From Desulforhopalus sp. IMCC35007 (lineage in GTDB: Bacteria; Desulfobacterota; Desulfobulbia; Desulfobulbales; Desulfocapsaceae): a stretch of 64,000 nt of DNA. Below are positions 59,877-64,000 of the stretch, piece after piece. Position numbers and translations under genes: made by a program. The stretch lies in assembly GCF_005116575.1 (NCBI RefSeq), contig NZ_SWCN01000002.1:248001-312000 (forward strand), in the 5' to 3' direction. The notes beneath the pieces are model-generated. The model saw nothing but the letters and a program-made list of their open reading frames with translations. It searched no databases and was not told the DNA's origin. How positions within the stretch are numbered: position 1 is the stretch's first letter; every line of letters starts with the position of its first letter.

Positions 59877-61498
59877 GACCCGTACCTTTTTTTAGCGATT
59901 ATGATTTCAAAGCGAGTACCGCCCTCGTCACCTTTTTCAACCTCAATTGTTCCGCCCAGGGTGTTTATGGCTTTTTTCGCCAGATAAAGCCCATAGCCAC
60001 GCTGGCCGCCTCCTTTGGTGGAGACACCTTTTTCAAAAATTCTTTCAAACAGTTGCTCCTCGATACCGTCACCGGAATCTTCAATTTCAAAGATCAGATC
60101 ATTACCAAAGTCAGACATGAAAATTGTCACCTTAGGCTGTGCCTTGCCTGCAACCGCCGCTTCTATGGCATTGTTGATAACGTTGCCGAGCACAGTGGTC
60201 AGGGTATGGCGATCAAGCTGGTCGGGAAGATCAATCATCCGGCTTTCCGGGTCTATTATAAGCTCGACCTTCTGTTCGCTGGCGTACATGCATTTCCCGA
60301 TAATCATCGATGAAAGCAATCTATCCGGTAGATTTTCGGCCAGAAATCTGATGAGTTTTCTATGGCCTTTTGTCTCGTCGGCAATGAAATCGAGAGCGTC
60401 TTCGTAAGCACCTATCTGCAGCAAGCCCACAATGGTATGCAGTGAATTGGAATATTCATGGGTCTGGGCGCGGAGCATATCGGAAAAGGTCTGGACCTGG
60501 GAGAGTTCCCGGGCAATTATATCGATCTCTTTTGTTTTCCGAAAGGTCACCACCAGCCCGTGTTTATTACCGACCGGCTCTGCGTTTACGATGATGGGAA
60601 TCCCGCTGAGGATAAATTCTCTGTCGGAAACCGGTTCACCTGTTGTCAGGATATGGGTGGCATCGAGATCGGGGAAGAGGTAGCTGAGATGGTTGCCCTC
60701 CAGTTCTTTTCTGTTGTGCAGATTAAGGGTCTTTATAGCCGCCTCGTTCACCAGTTTTATCCTGCCGTCTGGTCCGGTAGAGATGATTCCTTCGCGGATC
60801 GATTCAAGCAGCGCAGATCTTTCCTGAAACATATAAGCGATCTCCGATGGCTCAAGGCCGAAGATCACCCATTTTACTCCCTTGGCAATAAAGATCGCCG
60901 CAACGAGGCCAAGGGTGATAAAGACAAAGATGAAGAAAATGATCTTTTCGAGATAGGCATCGGAAACCTTGCGCATGGATTCGACCGGGTAGCCGGCGGA
61001 TACCATGCCGATAATTCTATAGTTATGCTCGAGAAGAGGGACTGAGCCGCGAATAAACTGACGACCATTTTCAACGATCCGTTTTGAATAATCGCTGCCG
61101 TATTTTAAGGCTCGTATGGCAAGTGGGTCACTATTTATCGTGCCGATTCTCTGCGGGTCCGGGTGACTGATGATGATGCCGTCACGGTTGGTGACGATAA
61201 TGTCTTCCACATCGGTCTGCATTTCGATGATGTCATTGAAGGCTGCAATTGAATAAAGGTCGCGTGGGGTATTGATAAAGTCCTCCCGTTCGAGCAGACC
61301 TGCGATCTGTTTGGCGGTCTGAATGGCTCTTTTCTGGGTTTGCTTGTCGACGATATCAAAGGTGAGCTGGGAAAAGATGGTGCCGATGGAAACCAGCAGT
61401 GCCACGACCAGGACCATTATGATAATGGTCACCGAGTCCAGAAGCCGTTTGGGCCGAAAAGATTGGTAGAGGTTGATGACGGCGGTCTTCATAATCAA
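59873..61498 (-). CDS. CitA/DcuS-family sensor histidine kinase
   Basis: The 541-residue protein has two transmembrane helices (about 22-42 and 186-206) around a periplasmic PAS-like sensor (I-V-T-N-R-D-G-I-I-I-S-H-P and S-A-G-Y-P-V), a cytoplasmic PAS (about 225-320), the phosphoacceptor H347 in Q-T-H-E-Y-S-N, and an ATPase with N-N-A-I-E-A and D-S-G-D-G-I. It matches CitA/DcuS sensors of citrate or C4-dicarboxylates. It starts 247 bp from the divergent second tctC gene, so autoregulation and control of that operon are plausible. Confidence 0.92.
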   Translation of the reverse strand: MIMKTAVINLYQSFRPKRLLDSVTIIIMVLVVALLVSIGTIFSQLTFDIVDKQTQKRAIQTAKQIAGLLEREDFINTPRDLYSIAAFNDIIEMQTDVEDIIVTNRDGIIISHPDPQRIGTINSDPLAIRALKYGSDYSKRIVENGRQFIRGSVPLLEHNYRIIGMVSAGYPVESMRKVSDAYLEKIIFFIFVFITLGLVAAIFIAKGVKWVIFGLEPSEIAYMFQERSALLESIREGIISTGPDGRIKLVNEAAIKTLNLHNRKELEGNHLSYLFPDLDATHILTTGEPVSDREFILSGIPIIVNAEPVGNKHGLVVTFRKTKEIDIIARELSQVQTFSDMLRAQTHEYSNSLHTIVGLLQIGAYEDALDFIADETKGHRKLIRFLAENLPDRLLSSMIIGKCMYASEQKVELIIDPESRMIDLPDQLDRHTLTTVLGNVINNAIEAAVAGKAQPKVTIFMSDFGNDLIFEIEDSGDGIEEQLFERIFEKGVSTKGGGQRGYGLYLAKKAINTLGGTIEVEKGDEGGTRFEIIIAKKRYGS

Positions 61499-61745
61499 AC
61501 AGTATAGAGAGAAATTGTGATTTTGGAAATCGTAATCATTCCAATTTTAGACATCCCTGTCGACACAAGTTACAAAAGCAGCTGTAAAACACAAAAGTAT
61601 ACTAAAAAACCAAATATTGACATGTAGTTGCAGTTTTATAAAAGTATGTTCAGCATTTTAACACTCATATCTTATTTGAAGAGAATCAGGGCACCTGGCC
61701 CTGAGTGGACCCACCATTCAAGAAACATTCTACAAGGAGCACGGT
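61499..61745. promoter_or_regulatory. Divergent control region between citA-like and second tctC genes
   Basis: It contains a perfect -35-like TTGACA at 61617-61622 on the plus strand, but TATAAA follows only 14 bases later, so the -10 is not certain. No clear sigma-54 site is present. The ribosome-binding site of tctC is ACAAGGAG just before 61746. Binding sites of the response regulator are expected here. Confidence 0.45.
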
Positions 61746-62714
61746 ATGAAACTGATGAAACTCGCTGCAACCTCTCTACTCTGTACATCCCTTATGGTTG
61801 GCTCAGCCTTTGCTGCTGCCATTGAAAAACCAGAATGTATTGCCCCGGCCAAACCGGGTGGTGGTTTTGATCTGACGTGTCGCGTCGCCATGTTGGGACT
61901 GAAAGATCAGCTTCCCAGCCTTATGCAGGTGACCTTCATGCCGGGTGGTATTGGTGCGGTGGCCATTAACATGTTTAACTCCACCCGAACCGATGACCCG
62001 AATGCCATTGTAGCCTTTTCCTCCGGTTCTCTTCTCAATATCGCCACCGGAAAATACGGTCAGTGGACAGAAAATGATGTGCGCTGGCTCGCCTCTGCCG
62101 GAGCCGATTTCGGAGCCGTTATCGTGAAAGGTGATTCCAAGTTCAAAACCCTGGATGATCTGATGAATCAGCTAAAAACCGCTGAGAACAGTGTCGTCAT
62201 CGGTGCGGGTGGCTCTGTTGGTTCCCAGGACTGGATGAAAGCTGCACTGCTTGTCAAGTCGGTTGAAAAAGACCCCAAAAAGATGCGCTATGTTGCCTAT
62301 GATGGTGGTGGAGATGCTATCGCCGGGCTTCTTGGTGGCAGTATCGAGGCATACATGGGTGATGTCGGTGAGATGGCTTCCCATCTTGATGGCAGCATGA
62401 AAATTCTCGCGGTCATGTCCCCTGAAAGACTGCCTGCGCCTTTTGACCAGTTTCCAACGACCAAAGAACTGGGCTACGATGCTGAATGGACCATCATGCG
62501 CGGTTACTACATGGGCAAGAACGTCTCGGATGAGGCTTACAACGCCTGGGTAGATGCCTTCAAAGCAGCGTATGCTACAGAAGAATTCGCCACAATACAG
62601 AAAGAAAAAGGTCTCATGAAGCTGAATATGGCAGGCGCAGAGTTTGACGCAGACGTGAAAAAACGCGTTGAACGGATGCGTGGAATTGCCAAAGAAGCAG
62701 GTCTGATCAAGTAA
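61746..62714 (+). CDS. tctC: Tripartite tricarboxylate transporter binding protein (TctC), second copy
   Basis: The 322-residue protein has a signal peptide (MKLMKLAATSLLC..., cleavage near A-F-A-A) and the same family start I-E-K-P-E-C-I-A-P-A-K-P-G-G-G, then G-G-I-G-A-V-A-I-N and G-S-V-G-S-Q-D-W-M-K. AAGGAG precedes ATG 61746. It is a paralogue of the protein at 56243 and should bind a related carboxylate. It leads the second tctCBA operon, divergent from the two-component genes. Confidence 0.93.
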   Translation: MKLMKLAATSLLCTSLMVGSAFAAAIEKPECIAPAKPGGGFDLTCRVAMLGLKDQLPSLMQVTFMPGGIGAVAINMFNSTRTDDPNAIVAFSSGSLLNIATGKYGQWTENDVRWLASAGADFGAVIVKGDSKFKTLDDLMNQLKTAENSVVIGAGGSVGSQDWMKAALLVKSVEKDPKKMRYVAYDGGGDAIAGLLGGSIEAYMGDVGEMASHLDGSMKILAVMSPERLPAPFDQFPTTKELGYDAEWTIMRGYYMGKNVSDEAYNAWVDAFKAAYATEEFATIQKEKGLMKLNMAGAEFDADVKKRVERMRGIAKEAGLIK

Positions 62715-62770
62715 TTACTGAAAAATATCCCCGGCCTGACCTTTCAGGACGGGGATAATCGGAGGAAAAG

Positions 62771-63223
62771 ATGGCGGATAGAATTTTCGGCTGTATAGCC
62801 CTGGCCATTGCTCTCGGCTATGGTTTTATTGCCTTTACCATAATTGAAGCACCGTTTCAGTATGACCCGCTTGGTCCTGAGACCTGGCCGCAGATACTCT
62901 CCGTATTTGCCTGTCTCTGCTGTCTGTATATCATCGTCCTGCCCGACGGAACCAGACTGAAGGTTTTGGGATCGACGCTGATGCGTATTGCAATCCTGCT
63001 GATCCTATTGTCGGCTTACGCCTACCTCTTTGAGCCGATCGGCTTTATCCTGTCAACCACCCTGTTCTGCCTGGTGTTGTCAAGAATTCTTGGAGCAACT
63101 GCCTTGCAGGCGGTTGTCTTCGGTGTGGCTTCGGGCACATTTGGTTATCTGCTCTGTGCTGTAATACTCGACCTGAATCTGCCGGAAGGGTTTATTCTCA
63201 AACTATTGCGAGGACTGTCATGA
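62771..63223 (+). CDS. tctB: Tripartite tricarboxylate transporter small subunit (TctB), second copy
   Basis: The 150-residue protein has four hydrophobic helices and the P-F-Q-Y-D-P-L-G-P-E-T-W-P motif that parallels P-F-A-Y-E-P-I-G-P-R-A-F-P of the first copy. GGAGG lies 5 bases before the ATG. Its stop codon overlaps the tctA start (ATGA). Confidence 0.87.
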   Translation: MADRIFGCIALAIALGYGFIAFTIIEAPFQYDPLGPETWPQILSVFACLCCLYIIVLPDGTRLKVLGSTLMRIAILLILLSAYAYLFEPIGFILSTTLFCLVLSRILGATALQAVVFGVASGTFGYLLCAVILDLNLPEGFILKLLRGLS

Positions 63224-64000
63224 ACGAGGTATTAGCGGGTCTCTATACAGGTTTCGGGGTAGCCCTCGCCCCGATGAATCTCCTTTATGTGATAGTCGGT
63301 TGTTTCTCAGGAACACTCATCGGTGCCCTGCCAGGAATCGGACCCATTAACGGTGTGGCTATTCTTTTACCCATTGCCTACAGTCTTGGTTTGCCTCCTG
63401 AATCGGCTCTGATCCTGCTTGCCGGGATTTACTACGGGGCGGAATACGGTGGCAGAATCTCATCCATTCTGCTTAATGTCCCGGGGGATGCCGGAGCGGT
63501 ATTTACCACTCTTGATGGCAACCCCATGGCCAAGAATGGGGAGGCAGGCCGGGCCCTGTCGCTGTCAGCGGTAGCATCTTTTGTCGGCGGGACCTTTGCG
63601 GTTATCCTCATGAGTCTTTTCGGACCAATGCTGGCCTCTGTGGCGATTCATTTCAACCCGTCAGATTATGTCGCCCTGATGGTTTTCGCATTTACCTGTC
63701 TGGCCTCTCTTGTTGGCAAGAATCCTGTAAAAACACTGCTCGCCGCTTTAATGGGCCTGATGATCGCCTCTATTGGAATTGATGCCAATACAGGAGTTGC
63801 CAGGTTCACCTTTGGCGTTCCTGATATTCTGGCAGGTATTGATTTTCTGGTCATCGTCATTGGTCTTTTTGGTATGGGCGAGCTCATCACCCTGGTAGAA
63901 CATCAGATAACAGGTAAGTTGAAAGTCCTGCCGGTTGGCAAGAGCTTTGTCTCATTAAAGGATCTGGCTGTTGTTAAATGGGTCGTGTTCCGCTGTTCGA
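63220..64000 (+). CDS. tctA: Tripartite tricarboxylate transporter large permease (TctA), second copy, 3' partial
   Basis: The frame from ATG 63220 (M-N-E-V-L-A-G-L-Y-T-G-F) is open to the end of the window, about 260 codons. It shows L-I-G-A-L-P-G-I-G-P, Y-Y-G-A-E-Y-G-G and N-V-P-G-D, equivalent to the TctA motifs of the first copy, and several hydrophobic helices. The ATGA overlap with tctB indicates coupling. The C-terminal half lies outside the window. Confidence 0.92.
   Translation, partial: MNEVLAGLYTGFGVALAPMNLLYVIVGCFSGTLIGALPGIGPINGVAILLPIAYSLGLPPESALILLAGIYYGAEYGGRISSILLNVPGDAGAVFTTLDGNPMAKNGEAGRALSLSAVASFVGGTFAVILMSLFGPMLASVAIHFNPSDYVALMVFAFTCLASLVGKNPVKTLLAALMGLMIASIGIDANTGVARFTFGVPDILAGIDFLVIVIGLFGMGELITLVEHQITGKLKVLPVGKSFVSLKDLAVVKWVVFRCS

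Noticed and set aside
61617-61642. Sigma-70 promoter TTGACA/TATAAA before the second tctC
   Set aside because: The spacer is only 14 bases, outside the usual 16-18, so the pair is not called as a promoter.

Overview
The window looks like chromosomal DNA of an anaerobic, Gram-negative, sulfate-reducer-like bacterium, probably Desulfobacterota (Desulfobulbales-like). This is an inference from gene content and order: an LptA-LptB-RpoN locus, an arg-dap biosynthetic run, Bat (aerotolerance) proteins, TRAP transporters with a TatT subunit, two tripartite tricarboxylate (Tct) transporters with a CitA/CitB-type two-component system, and a YjiM-like double-cubane iron-sulfur protein. No rRNA and no CRISPR array were seen.

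Layout. 1-5.4 kb: bat operon (batA partial, a batB-batC fusion, batD, batE). 5.6-7.8 kb: an amino-acid permease and hpt. 8.2-14.2 kb: a BMP-type nucleoside/nucleobase ABC importer with a cytosine-deaminase-like hydrolase, with an intrinsic terminator between the binding-protein gene and the rest. 14.3-14.6 kb: a small Nif11-like peptide gene behind a near-perfect sigma-54 promoter. 14.7-18.6 kb: a TRAP transporter (TatT, DctP, DctQ, DctM). 18.8-23.0 kb: an unknown lipoprotein, then rpoN, lptB and lptA on the minus strand. 23.3-34.4 kb: argB, argD, argG, argH, an FN3 lipoprotein, dapF, dapA, dapB, folK, a small YHS-like membrane protein, a transaldolase and a lytic transglycosylase. argF and lysA, usual neighbours in related clusters, are absent. 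34.4-38.5 kb: a sugar-type ABC importer whose last gene is the YjiM-like protein.

38.9-44.9 kb is the accessory region. A complete tRNA-Leu(CAA) is followed by three near-identical copies of its 3' part plus terminator plus a leader of about 70-85 bp, and by a fourth, degenerate tRNA fragment. The first two leaders run into the start of a tyrosine integrase gene, both remnants. The segments between the copies carry a class II Fic protein; the scar of a type I restriction locus plus a HigB/HigA-type toxin-antitoxin pair; and a GNAT/DUF1778 (TacTA-like) pair. This reads as serial integration of elements at one tRNA, with loss of the mobility genes and retention of addiction or defence cargo.

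45.1-55.6 kb: a small ORF with an in-frame amber codon, a SWIM zinc-finger protein, a PfkB kinase, two EamA transporters, a DUF1499 lipoprotein, a hybrid PhnD-like sensor kinase and an APH-kinase fusion. 55.7-64.0 kb: two tctCBA operons, the first led by an RraA-like gene, on either side of a CitB/CitA two-component pair that probably controls one or both. The second tctA runs off the window.

The best leads for something undescribed are the sigma-54-driven Nif11-like orphan peptide, the tRNA-Leu accretion array, and the perfect hairpin that puts the fic start codon in its stem and the Shine-Dalgarno sequence in its loop.
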